Source: Tenebrio molitor (Eukaryota > Arthropoda > Insecta > Coleoptera > Tenebrionidae). Taken from it: DNA of 64,000 bases. The position numbers were made by a program, and so were the translations under genes. The stretch is from the NCBI RefSeq assembly GCF_963966145.1, contig NC_091051.1:6138001-6202000 (forward strand). The letters run 5' to 3'. This document shows, piece after piece, positions 1-11,900 of this stretch; position 1 is the stretch's first letter; every line of letters begins with the position of its first letter. The notes below the pieces were generated by a model. The model ran no database searches. It saw only the letters and a program-made list of their open reading frames with translations, and was not told where the DNA came from.

Positions 1-738
1 AATAAAAAAAAAATCCGTGCACGCTCATAATTTACAATTAATTCAAAGAACATATTTATGAAATTCGCATCAAAAGTTTTTGAATTATTCCAGTTTTAAT
101 ATTAACACCGAAAAATGATCAAGATTTACAACTGCAGTGTCACAAATAAATACTTCATTGTTGGAAAACATCTGTTGAGAACTTTTCCAGTAATTCTTTA
201 GTCCTTTTAAGGTACCATAAATAACCCATGTCAACCTCAATTGTGGAAGTGACCGCCCAATTTAATAATAAATCATAACTAAATTTTGCACTTTAATATC
301 AAATTGCATTTATTTCAAAAACCGGCGATGCTTTCATGATTTCAATGACATCAAATTTTTACTAAATGTTTGAAAGGACTCTCAGTGAAAAATTATGTAA
401 ATTAATGTAACGGTTATTGAATTAAAACGAAATATTTACTCGTTTTATTAAAAAATTTGATATTTTTACAAAATGTTCTACAGCGTTACACAATCATTCC
501 TGAATTTTTTGAGAATTTTAAATCGATTAAGAGTGTGTGTTTTCGTTCGGGCGGTAAAACTTGAATCACCCTGTACTTTTCGGCTTCCCTAATTGGTAAA
601 CACACCTTTACCTTTCACTTTAGCTCCAATTTCCCGATGAATGTTGTAAATTTCTGGGGGATATCTACAACATCGGTGGCCCGTACGGTAAATTTTCTCT
701 TTTTACAGATACTTTACGTTACTTTAATTTAGTGTAAA
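1..738. other. noncoding stretch, nothing recognised
   Basis: AT-rich sequence without a credible exon or recognisable repeat boundary. Short open frames on both strands lack codon structure and homology cues. Confidence 0.5.
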
Positions 739-1094
739 AAATAGTTATTTATGCAACTCGTTTCTGTGCAAATTGGGCTTTTCTAATTGCCCGAGAGGCC
801 AGATTGAAATACGAGCGTAGCGAGGATTTTAAGGCCTCGAGGGCAATTAGAAAAGCCCAATTTGCACAGAAACGAGTTGCATACAAAACTTTATTGTTTG
901 AAACGACGTCGCCAAAGCTTCCAAATCTATTAAAAATGATTTCGCATTTGCTTTTGACAGTTTTGACAAATTTTTCAAGAAATGTCACTTTGAATGTGTT
1001 GTCTAGGGCAACGGTTGGTTATCTGCTATTTTTTGCTTTAGAGCAGTAAGGAGGCAGTTTACAAAGGAGAAAAATGAGAATTTATGACAGTTGA
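739..1094. repeat. fold-back repeat, copy 1 of the family also at 45145-46170
   Basis: Near-perfect inverted arms lie at 749-800 and 833-892, around a spacer containing a GAGCGTAGCGAG core. The right arm and the following 200 bases recur at 45145-45371 and 46105-46170, where a Harbinger element interrupts them. The two long open frames here are products of the hairpin, not genes. Confidence 0.8.
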
Positions 1095-1424
1095 AAGCAA
1101 TAAACACATTTACATCGTGTATTATTTTTCAGATAAATGTGTTTTTTGACATTTTTTTGAATCTTACAAAGTCATTTATTTTGAAGATACAAGGCTAACT
1201 TGATTTTTTTTAAATGGCACGGGGGTCAAATTTAATATCCTTAAAAAGAGTATTTTTTTGTGAATTCAGTGATGTAACACATGCATATCTTATTTTAACC
1301 GAAACCTTATTAAATAATTATTGAACTAATAAAATTTGAAAAAATCTAACCTTGGAAATGTTATCTTCATCTATCGTTAGTTCTTTGGCATCTGTATTTT
1401 GACCAAAAAATAAATAAAATTATG

Positions 1425-1804
1425 TATAATCTGTTTCAAAATCAAAAATCCACCACCTGTTGAATTATGTTGGCAGAAAAAAGAAATCCCTTGAATAAGT
1501 TTGAACCCAACATTCCGCCAAAATTTGACTTTCGGTTTGTCACAAATATCAAATTACAAAAACGGCTCGAAAAACAAGGAATCTTTTAACCGCTAAATTA
1601 AAACGAGCGCTCATTACCTGCTTCGAAGAATTTAAAAAACACAATGAACTACGACTAAAACAACTGTCAACAGTTTCCTTTCATAACCTCGCTTTTTTCT
1701 GACACTTGCAAATACACTAAAAACAAAAGTTGGCGACGTTGTCCGATGTATTTTCGAGGTAGAATGCAGCGTTGGTGGATTTTTGATTTTGAAACAGATT
1801 TATA
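1425..1804. mobile_element. MITE-like inverted-repeat element
   Basis: The left end near 1427 reads TAATCTGTTTCAAAATC and its reverse complement lies at the right end near 1804, so the terminal inverted repeats are about 30 bp. A diverged copy of the right arm recurs at 1980-2031. No transposase reading frame is present inside. Confidence 0.55.
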
Positions 1805-2778
1805 GTTCATAAGTTTATTTTGCTTTTAGAATTTGATTTTTTACCTACTTACTTGCTGCATTTAAAAAAAAATTTCCTTTATTCTAAAATTTTGAGTTGT
1901 AAAAACGGAAATTGACAGATAACCTAACAAATACAATCTGACGCATTTTTCACCAAACAGTGTTGCAGGTTATATTTCCAACGTAGAATGCAGTGTTGGT
2001 GGAAATTTGGAATTGAGACAGACTTTATTTCACTATTCATAAACTGATTTATTACAAATTTGGAGAAATTTAAATAACAGTAACCAGTAAAACACGACGT
2101 AATTAATGAGAGAAGTCAGCAAGACAGAAAGAGCACCGGTTTAAAGAATGATTCAAAACCAGAAAAAATAAGAAACGAATGGATCTGTTTTTAGGACGAG
2201 GGAATGGAAACTAATGGGCTCTCCAAGATAAATAAAATCAAGAAAATATTCTGGAATAAAAGACGTAATTCAATTAAAACCTTGTCAATGAGATTCTTAA
2301 CTTTTTAACAATTTGCAAAAATCAATTTATTTTTGTCTTGTTTTGTACGTTTTAAGGAACATTTTCCTGGATCTAGAATAAACATTTCATTTCAAGTATT
2401 TAAAAAAAATAGACGATACACAGTTAAAATAGTAACTTTTTGGGGTTTATCAAGGATAAATGTGTACATGTTTTCGTAAGTAAAAATCAATGGTAATATC
2501 ATTGTTGTATTCGGAGTATGCCAAATACTCTAATAATTTGTTTAATAATTAAATAATTTGTTTTAGTAAGTATACACCATTAAGACACCACGTATCTCCC
2601 TCGAAAACAATTACTTATTATTAGCCCCTAAGAATTATTTGAAGAATATTTTGTTAATGGGTGCTTCCCCTTCCTGTCATTATTTATAACTTTTGCGTAG
2701 TTGTAACAAATATCATTACATTTAATACATTAACATCAATTGTACTATTTTGAGTTAGTTTTATTCTGACGTGGCAGA
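1805..2778. other. noncoding upstream region of the odorant receptor
   Basis: No exon is recognised. It contains a partial copy (1980-2031) of the preceding MITE arm. The last 20 bases before the receptor start are repeated before the second, broken receptor copy at 5839, so the duplicated unit includes some upstream sequence. Confidence 0.5.
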
Positions 2779-4757
2779 ATGGAGTACGAAGAAACGGACT
2801 ATCCAAGAGGTATCTAATAAAAAGATTAACCAGCACCGTTTATAACGATTTAAAACATTAAAAAACGATGACTAAAGCATTAATGTTAAATGGTCTTAGC
2901 GACTGTGCTCGCTTATTGTATGATATTGCATTTTGATTTTTTTATTTAGAAGATCCTTTGAAAAACGCTCGCTATCTGATTGTGGACATTTTCCAAATGA
3001 AATTGGTGAAGTTGCTACTCCTAATCGCACTTGCCATCAATGTGATCCTTTTCGTTGTACAAACATACCTCTTTCTAGAGAAATTCGACAAATACTACTT
3101 TGTTTTGTATGCTCCTTTGTACTTTGGAACTTTTTTTGTAAGTAACTCCAGAAAAATTTTACAACACTTAATTTAATTCTTTAGATTATAATCGCAACTA
3201 CTGCAGTATTGTCTGTATCACACCTTACCCCTGACGGTTTAAAATCCTTAAAGTTATGGAAAACCGACAAGATAAACAGAAATATTGCCCAGCGAATTCA
3301 AATGGAGTCAAAGTTAATAACAAACTATCTTATAGCAAGTTCTATACTGGCGTTGATATCTGGTTTGTTGCACATGTTTCCTACCAAAACGTATAAAGAA
3401 ATCTTCTTCGCATATCCAATCTTTGAAAGATTTGTACCAACATGGCAAAATGAATTGTCTTGGATTTACAGAACAAGCTTTGTTTTAACAAGCTTAACGA
3501 TGCCTGCAAGCTGTAATCAGCTTGTGTACGCTACAAGTCATGTTCGACATCAGATTTATGTCCTGTTACATTTAGCAGAAGAATTAAACGTGGAAAGCGA
3601 AAATGAGAGAATTGATGTGTTGGTGGATGATCGTCAATTTCAGAAGAACGTTAAAGAAAATTTGATATTTATTTTCCGTCGTCACAATAATATATACACG
3701 TAAGCTTAAAACGTTACATTAAGAGTACCTAGTAATTAATCGGTTTAAATATGGTGTTCTAATTTGAACTGGAATAAAACAAACTCTTATGCAAAGAGAG
3801 GTCCTACTTTAATATCTTTCAGGGTTTCTTCAGATGTGAAGGACGGAATAAGAATTTTTATTGTCCTATTTGCTGTTGCTGGAGGACTTTTAGGTATTAG
3901 CGTACTTCTGTTTGTTTTTATGGTATGTTCAACTGTCCTGTAATTATTTGAGTAAAAAGTCTTATTAGTTTCAGCAAAGTCTTCATTCTGACTTCTTACA
4001 TATAGGTTCACTGGGAATGGCTGGTGTTGCGACATTTGTAGCCGTTATAGCAGCAGGCCAAGAATTTGAAAATGTGGTAAACCGTAATTCATTACTACCA
4101 TTACACTTGTTACAAGTATATTAAATCCATGTCTCACCATTGCACCGTTGAATGACATAAAGGTAGCCATACACGGAGAGAATTTTCCTTAAAGAAATCC
4201 TCAAGGCCCACTATCGCCAATACAATACATGCAGCAAGAGACAAAAAATTCGGTCTCAAGGCGGAAAAAGAATTGATTTTTGTTCGGGATTTTTATGTCT
4301 CTCTGACCCGTCGCGGCCTCAAGGACGCCACCACACACGTTGAGGAATTCCTCAAGGCTGGGACTGTTCAGACTACCTTAAAAGTTTGGAATGCTACAAT
4401 TCGGAAAATATTTAAAAAAATAACAGTTCGATAAATTTTATATATTTTTGTACATAAAAAATTGTTCTTTTTGATTAAAGGGTGAGCAAATATTCACGGT
4501 AATGACCAGTCTCAAGTGGTACAGATGGAACAGAGAGAACGTCAAACTTTATTTCATCTTGGTTTCAAGCACATTGAGACCCTTTCAAATTGACTGTACT
4601 GCAGAGGTGGCAGTAAATTTTGTACTAGGAGTTAAAGTAAGTGAGAAAATATAGAAATGTGTAACAAATAATAGAAATTCATTTGAATTTGTAGATTGCG
4701 AAAATGTTGTACTCTATGGTGTCAGTTTTGGCACGATTCAAGGGAATTCGGCATTAA
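2779..4757 (+). CDS. odorant receptor, 7tm_6 family, seven exons
   Basis: Exons 2779-2809, 2950-3137, 3185-3699, 3823-3922, 3975-4076, 4481-4636 and 4695-4757 join in frame with GT..AG introns to give 384 residues, a normal length for insect odorant receptors. The product would be a ligand-binding subunit that forms an odour-gated cation channel with Orco in the olfactory neuron membrane. Hydrophobic segments appear in exons 2, 3, 4 and 5. The C-terminal part has the family pattern: a WYRW-type motif, then an LRPFQ-type segment, then NFVLGV followed by a final short exon with SMVSVL. I chose the ATG at 2779 because exon 1 with its donor is duplicated at 5839. All reading frames are open and all splice sites are canonical, so the gene looks functional. 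The ligand cannot be inferred. Confidence 0.88.
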
Positions 4758-4902
4758 CTCTGAATCTATTTTTTCTTCACACGAAAAAATTATTCAGTTG
4801 CAAAATATTTTTTCTTCAAACGTCCGTAAAATATGACATTGCACTGCTGCATTGATAATGCTAAAGTGTCACTTCATTGTCATGGCATCTAACGAGCTGA
4901 CC

Positions 4903-4994
4903 AGCGTCCGTGAAGTTATTATTTCCGCTGAGGAGCGTCCGTGAAGTTATTGTCTCCGCTGAGGGCGTCCGTGAAGTTATTATCTTCGCTGATG
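4903..4994. repeat. 31-bp tandem repeat, three units
   Basis: Three consecutive units of about 31 bp start at 4903, 4934 and 4965. Each contains GCGTCCGTGAAGTTATT and ends with CGCTGA, with a few substitutions between units. Confidence 0.85.
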
Positions 4995-5094
4995 AGCGGC
5001 TGTAAAGTAAACTAAACTAGCTAAAATCATTTGAAATTCTTACCTGGTTTCTTAACATGTCTTAAATAATTTGTTATGAAGGTTTGAAGAAAAA

Positions 5095-5228
5095 ATATTA
5101 TATGTTATTTGGAGCAAGAATGGTTTTATGTGCTTTGGCTAGTTTGTTTGCCTCACTTTGTTCGGCAGAGAATCTACCAGCTGCAGCACATAAAACTTCA
5201 TTTTTGCTCCTCATAACGTAATATACTA
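5095..5228. repeat. imperfect inverted repeat
   Basis: Arms of about 35 bp (around GGAGCAAGAATGGTTTTATG and its diverged complement) surround a 60-bp spacer. This is probably a small fold-back element between the two odorant receptor copies. Confidence 0.6.
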
Positions 5229-5520
5229 TTATTTCTAGCTGCAATAATGCTCTTTAGTCAGTCTTCAGTCATATTTATCCACAACCATTTTGATCACCCA
5301 TTATTTTTCATAGATAATAGTTACATTTTTTTATTTTTGACAGTCTTGTATGTTCTAAAGAATATTTTTTTCTAATTTAGTCTACTAAGCTATTTATTTT
5401 ATAGATGATAATTTTTACAATAATTGTTATTTTGTAAACAAATTTGCGGTTTACAGAAGTAGACTCCAGTCCCTCCAGAAGCTTTATTAATTACTTCAGA
5501 GGTCAATGAGGAAATCTTTT

Positions 5521-5688
5521 GGTATTGCGGTTTCTTAAGAAGAGGTCGCCGCAGTAGTATCAGTCAATAGTAGTCTTGTAATACGCCAAATGATACAATA
5601 ATTTGGTATTGCGGTTTCTTAAGAAGAGGTCGCGACAGGAGTATCAATAGTCTAGTAATACGTCAAATGATACGAGTATAATAATTTA
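5521..5688. repeat. 84-bp tandem duplication
   Basis: Units 5521-5604 and 5605-5688 both begin GGTATTGCGGTTTCTTAAG and share most positions, including a following CAAATGATAC near the unit end. No gene is involved. Confidence 0.8.
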
Positions 5689-5838
5689 GAAATAAGTTCT
5701 ATACCTATTAACTTTAATTCCCACTTCAAGGTAGAAATAGTCGATTCCATTAAAGGGTATTTAAAACAATGATAGCAATGATAATTATAACAATTATCAT
5801 CTATCATTACATTATTAGTTTTATTCTGACGTGGCAAA

Positions 5839-7566
5839 ATGAGGTTCGATGAAACTGACTATCCAAGAGGTTAATAATAATAATTAGCATGAGTTTTGGT
5901 ATTGATAAGTGTAAAACGCAATCAATATGTCGCGGTCATTACGAAAATTTAGAATATATAACTAAAGAAGGAGAAATCATTAAAAATTTAAATAAAGGAG
6001 AATTTTATAAATATTTAGGTATTAATCAATCAAATCATATTCAACATTCAATTATAAAAGAAAATTTAGAAAAACAATTTTATTTAAGAATTAAATCTAT
6101 TTTAAAATCAAAATTAAACGGTAATAATTTAATTAAAGCAGTTAATACATATGCCGTTCCATTGTTGACCTATTCTTTTGGTATTATAAAATGGTCCAAA
6201 ACTAATTTACAGAATATAAATATTCAAACTAGAGTTCTCTTTACAAAATTTTGTAAACATCACCCCAAATCTGCTATTGAAAGATTTAATTTACCACGCG
6301 AAAATGGTGGCAGGGGTTTTTCAAATCTAGAAATTCTACAACATAATCAAATTGCTTCACTAAAAAATTATTTTCTTAATAGAGCTCGTGATAACACTTT
6401 TTTTAATGCTTTGGTTTCAGCGGATAAAGGCTACACACCTTTAAATTTAAGTGATAATATAATTTCAGATATTGTTGAGCCAAATATACCTGACACTATA
6501 GCAAATATAAAACAAAAGTCTTTACATGGGAGATATTTTAAAGAGCTAGAACAGCCAGAAATTAATATTCAAGCTTCTCATGCATGGCTTAAAAAATCAA
6601 ATATTCATCCTGAGACTGAGGGTTTTATATTTGCAATACAAGATCGTGTTATAAATACAAGAAATTATAAAAAACACATATGCGGTTTACAATCGATCAT
6701 TGATAAATGTAGGATTTGCGGAACTGAAGGGGAAACCATTGAACATATCATTTCTTCTTGCACCGTTTTGGCTCAAAGCGAATATAAAAAACGTCATGAT
6801 ATATTCGCAAAAATTATACACATGAATTTAGCAGTTAAATTCAATTTATTAAAGGATACACAACCACATTACATTTATAAACCAGAAAGTTGTTTAGAAA
6901 ATGACAATTACAAATTATATTTTGATCGGACAGTTTTAACTGACATTCACATTCAGCATAACAGACCAGACATTATTATTTTAAATAAACAACAAAAGCA
7001 AGCATATCTTTTAGATATAGCTGTTCCAAATTCACACAATATAACACAGACATATAATACAAAAATTAATAAATATTTAGAACTCTCCGTTGCTATGAGA
7101 AATCTTTGGTGTTTAGAAAAAATTTCGATTTTACCATTTATAATTTCAGCAACAGGAATAGTACTGCAATTTCTTTTTAAAAATTTAAAAATTTTGGACT
7201 TAGAGAACACATTGGTGGTTGAAATTCAAAAAGGTATATTATTATACTCATGTCACATCGTGAGGAAATTCCTTAACATTGACACAGAACATAAAACACA
7301 AAAAAGTCAAAATGCGGAGGCGAGACGCCGGTAATTATGTTGATAAGCACTGCACTATTACTTGATAGTATTATCCGTAATAGTGTATGTACTCCGGCAA
7401 AATTGCCGTGCCGCCGGGTGGAGGTGGGATAGGAAAATTAACTCTAATGATTAAAGTTATTCTGTTACATTTATAGAAGGTTTAAATCTGGAACGTGAAA
7501 ATGACAGAATGGATGTCTTGGTGCGTATGTATGATGATGAATTTCTGTAGATCGTTAAAGAATAGT
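5839..7566 (+). pseudogene. odorant receptor pseudogene split by a retroelement
   Basis: Bases 5839-5869 match exon 1 of the upstream receptor (MRFDETDYPR against MEYEETDYPR) and are followed by a GT donor. Bases 7462-7566 match the middle of receptor exon 3, the stretch coding for LNVESENERIDVLV in the intact gene. In this copy one base is missing near 7472, which shifts the frame, and a stop follows near 7550. Exon 2, the first part of exon 3 and everything after 7566 are absent. The gap between the two pieces is filled by a 5'-truncated R2-like element (5888-7430). The copy is a dead tandem duplicate of the receptor at 2779. Confidence 0.8.
5888..7430 (+). mobile_element. R2-like non-LTR retrotransposon fragment, copy 1
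   Basis: The fragment carries one open frame, 5889-7334 (481 residues), and a 3' untranslated region. It starts after the YMDD region of the reverse transcriptase, so it is 5'-truncated, as expected from incomplete target-primed reverse transcription. The protein has a CCHC knuckle (CRICG, then H and C spaced C-x2-C-x8-H-x4-C) and a restriction-like endonuclease signature (RPDIII, then LLDIAVP). Both are typical of the early-branching clades with a restriction-like nuclease rather than an APE nuclease. The 3' end carries GC-rich sequence ending in GGAGGTGGGATA, shared with the copy at 57640-59285. The frame has no stop, so the insertion is young or slowly decaying. Exact clade is not certain. 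Confidence 0.82.
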
Positions 7567-7692
7567 ATATTATTCAATGAGCAGATAATGATGGCTATTA
7601 CTCGTGAGGATGATTTTGTTTCGCGAGTCGCAGGCGAGTGGCGTAATTCATCCGAACGAGTAATGGCGATTATCTGCGAATAGAATATCTAC
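7567..7692. repeat. fold-back hairpin (GAGCG-core class)
   Basis: The left arm contains GCAGATAATGATGGCTATTA and the right arm its imperfect complement near 7665-7680, around a GCGAGTCGCAGGCGAG core. Similar hairpins lie at 10900-11003 and 21549-21666. It starts exactly where similarity to the odorant receptor exon ends. Confidence 0.6.
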
Positions 7693-8843
7693 TATATTTT
7701 TTCTACGACTATGAAGAGAAATTATAAATAAGTTTTATTATTAGACAAACTGAAATTGACGTTTTAAAATTATTGTTTTGTATACTTGATACCATTGTAT
7801 TAAAATTTGCGATTGGACTTCATAAACTAGTTGCTATGTTATTTGCAGTGAATTTTTAAATTATTATTCAACGGGCCGTGGGTAATGAATCCTGTTATGC
7901 AATGAAAAACACTTTAATAATTACAGTATTATCCAATAGGCGTAGAAACATTTATATTTATTATCTTATATTTTATCCTTATAAAACTATTAATAACGAG
8001 TGTTATTAATGTTAAATAAATTTGTGAACAAGCAGGTCGCAGTTTTCTCTCTCTTTTCCACACGCAAGTCGTCTTTTTAGTTGACAAATAGTTGATACAT
8101 GACCTCATTTTGATCATACCTTTATTTGTTGTGATAAAAATGACAAATGAAGGTTCGGGTTCATTTAATTTTTTTTGTCTAACTCTTTCAATGGTTTCTG
8201 AAATATTAAATAGTCTCTCGTCCTATATTTTTTATCTCACGAAATATCTGACAGCTGATGAAGTTACGCCATACGGAAACAAAAGCAAGTACTGGACCAT
8301 TTGGCCCAACCATTAGATAGGACAAGATGAACAAATATTTTTCTGGATACAGTGTGCAGATTTAAAGAGCGGCAACCAGTAAAACACGATGAAATCGGGG
8401 AGTACATTGAATCACCGAGCAAGCGACCGAGGACGAAGTAGAGAGCATTTGACTTAGAGAATATCTCGAAACTGGTAAAAAAGATGAGAAAAGCTAGCTG
8501 AGAAAAAATGGAAATGGAAAGTACTCTCGCATGGTAGCAGGTCAGAGGGAAACAACTGAAACTAGTACAAATTTTTTAAAATAAAATTTCATATTATAAA
8601 CAATTATCTGGAGCTGATGAAATGGTGAGTATCTGAGGATTATTTACCGACGATATTATCGTGAAACAAAACAAAACCCAACTAGAAAACAACTATTGTT
8701 GCTTCAGTAAAATATTCTGTACTCGTATAATTGTAAAATGATACATTGAAAAAGTTATTGTGTACCTGGAGAGAATTATTGGCCAAAGTATCTTTTCTGA
8801 AAGTAAATCTTGTTTACTCAACTGTTTGTATTGGGTGTTCAAC
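7693..8843. other. noncoding stretch, nothing recognised
   Basis: AT-rich with only short frames. A 74-residue hydrophobic frame at 8092-8316 has no confident receptor motif and no splice context that supports it. Confidence 0.45.
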
Positions 8844-8994
8844 TGTTCATTTAAATTTCCGGTCAAAGTTAGCATTGAAGAATCGATTGTGAACGCACCA
8901 CTCGTGTAAAGACGTAAGATTCGTGATCCGTAATCGGTAGTGCGTTCACAATCGACTTTTCAACCCCAACTTTGACCAGAAATTTAAATGAACA
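8844..8994. mobile_element. MITE, family of 24431 and 32673
   Basis: The ends are inverted repeats starting GTTCATTTAAATTT, continuing through CAAAGTT and an ATCGATTGTGAACGCAC block. Three copies occur in this window (8844-8994, 24431-24568, 32673-32875), differing in the middle. Confidence 0.75.
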
Positions 8995-11900
8995 ACCCAT
9001 ATACTTTTATTTAATATCCTAACCATAAAAACAGAGGAACGACAGAAAAATAATTTATGAGAAATCTGTCAAAAAATCCCAAAATGGCGGTCCTATGTTG
9101 GTATGGTAAACTAACTCCAATGTCCTTGTGAGGTATTGAAATTGTATAAAATTTATAACAATAAAACTTTACCTTACCTTAATGTCATTTTACATAATGT
9201 TATTAATATAAAACCTTTCCATCATTGTTAAACAACGATTACAACTTATTTTTATTTCATTTTCACAATATGATCAATTTTTAACATACTAATCCTTCTT
9301 GCCGCAACCATGGAACAACCTCAGCCTTCTACAATAAAGTGATTTTGTTTTGAAATCAAAACTAGCACCATCAAGTGCGCCGGCACCCAAACAAACGTTA
9401 CCCATCAACCCGTCAAAAAAAATCAATCAGACCCTGTTGCACCCATTGTTGACTCCCCAAATATTCTTTTGTGTATTCCTGCGGCACGACACGATTTACA
9501 TGACAGGTATTTGAATGGAACGAAATTGAACGAAGCGGACCGATGGGTTTGAGTGGGACGTTCAAAACGTGTCGACCACCAATGCTATCTTCTGTACAGT
9601 ACGAACCTGACCTTCTTGCAGTGTTTGTTTATGACCGACTTACTATGTAATGTGTCTGACAACGCAAAATGTTTATTTGTGCGGCATTACTTCATTAACA
9701 AGATTTTATTTATTCATCGTATCGATGATTTCACCCGTGACAAGCATAAATGGGAACATGTGGTGATCTCTGTGCACAACGTATAGATAATTTTTTTAAA
9801 GGTGAGTAGAGAATGTCAACAATACGCGAACGAAAGAAATTTATGTCAACGACCCGGAAAAATACCTATTTATCTATTTATTACTTAATAGTACGTTGTA
9901 ATTCACGTTTTTTATTTACCCACATATGTGGGTAACCCACATTGTGTACCATTAACAAAATATTGTTGTTACGAGCGGTAAAACAATTTTACAACTCTTG
10001 TGATATATTAATCATAGACTAATTTGTATTAGTGTCGCTAATGTTATTATGCGGGTCATTAAATTTGACATTTGAATGTGCAAAAGTCAATACTAAAATA
10101 ACCAATAGACTATGGACAAGTTGACAGCCTTGTCATTAATCACCTGCACATTTTTTTAAGACGTTTTGAACAAAAATGTAAATTCTATTGATACTACATC
10201 GCTCCAGATTCTTAACAGGTCGTTGCGGTGTCTTCATACAAGAGTTTACGTTTCTATTCATGTCACGCCAATAATGGGATTTCACAAACGGGAAATTTTG
10301 CTTCCTGACATCTGAACAAACGGTTTTTTTTTGTTCAATCGAATAGTGGAACAATGACAAACATTTCGGCAATATTTTTTTAAAAGAAAATTTTAAATTA
10401 AACTGACCCATATTATTATCCTACCACTTAATTTCATGATTTTTTTTTAATGTTTGCCTTGTTTTACGTCATTTAAACCGTAAGATTAATAACGTAGATA
10501 CTGTTGACAGTTGTTATCTAACAATGATTAGGGTATTTAGATATGACAGGATGCAGGTGGTCCATAAAAAACAGTAGTCTTTAAATGATCTGAAAAACAA
10601 AACTGATCTGGCTGTTTAATGTAGATTTCTCTTAAAAATATGAAACATTTCTTATGTTAGAACATGTTAATTCTGTTGGGTAGAGCTGCTAACCACAAAA
10701 TCCGTTAATCCAAAGAAATGGAATTTCAGATATATATATTTTTTAATGTATGGAATAAGTTGTTTTATAGGTCACGTTCTACCAGTCAATGCAGAAACTG
10801 TAGCATTAGTACAATTACTAATGGGCATAAGTGAACGTACTAGAATGACAACAGAAACTGACCTTTTGACTATTATTAATAAACTGTGATATTTAAATAG
10901 TATATTCTTCAACGAGCGTATAATGATTCGCTCGCCTACGGCTCGTGTTGGAATTTTCATCCTTGTGAATAATAGCCATTATACGCGAGTTGAAGACTGT
11001 ACTTTCTTCACGACTACACCAAGAAAAAACAATCTTCGAAAATGTAATTTAATTCCATTTTTAATATTTGACAATTAAAATTGTGCCTCGTTTAGCGGTT
11101 GCTACGCGATGTGCGACTTATTGTTTACAAATGCATCCGATTGGCGATCTGCCGTTGCAGAATGAAAATACGAGGGATGTGATTGGTCAACAGCCGTGGA
11201 TTTCAGTATATTCTAACACGGGTCGTGGAATTAACATCATTCTGTCAATGAATATCCAACAAATGCATTCTTTCTTTAATAGGTGGAGAAAATAAATTTG
11301 CGGATGTAGTATTGCATTAAAAAACTGAGTAATTAGAACAAAGCGGTTTGATAAAAATCTTCGCGTAGCGGTTCTTCTATTTCCGCATAAGCAGCAGACA
11401 GAACTCTATTGTTTTTCCTATGAATATTCATAGATTAGCGTTTGCAAATACAGGTGAGGTAAGAATTTTCGCCATTTCCGTTTCTAAAAATACTACTGAA
11501 TCATCAAAATTCTACCTCGAGTTGGACTATTAAACCAGGTTTACGATTCTGGGAATATATCGTTCCCAAGATTTGTTGATGCACGTCAGGTGAAAGTACA
11601 ATCGCGACGACTCTTTGATGGATGTTTAAGAAGAACTTGGTGGTTTCAGTAAATTGTGAATTCAGAGATGATTGTTTCAGGAGAAATCTTCAGGAACTGT
11701 AATTACCGTTGCCGCACAACACGTTTCTAATTAGTATTCCAACTACGGCTCCATAACGGTAAAATCGTTTTTGTTTTTTCTGGGTAAACAATAACTGTCG
11801 TGTAATTAAGAGCGAGTGGATGTGTGCATTTGAATAGGATTGGGTCAATAGTGATTGAAATTTCAATTAGAAGCTTGGCTGTTAATGCATGGTGATAAGC

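Noticed and set aside
8092..8316. Hydrophobic 74-residue frame as a possible third odorant receptor piece
   Set aside because: It has no match to the recognisable receptor blocks, no splice sites in the right phase, and low complexity.
10136..10411. 91-residue minus-strand frame as a small gene
   Set aside because: No signal peptide, domain, promoter or splice context; composition fits random AT-rich DNA.
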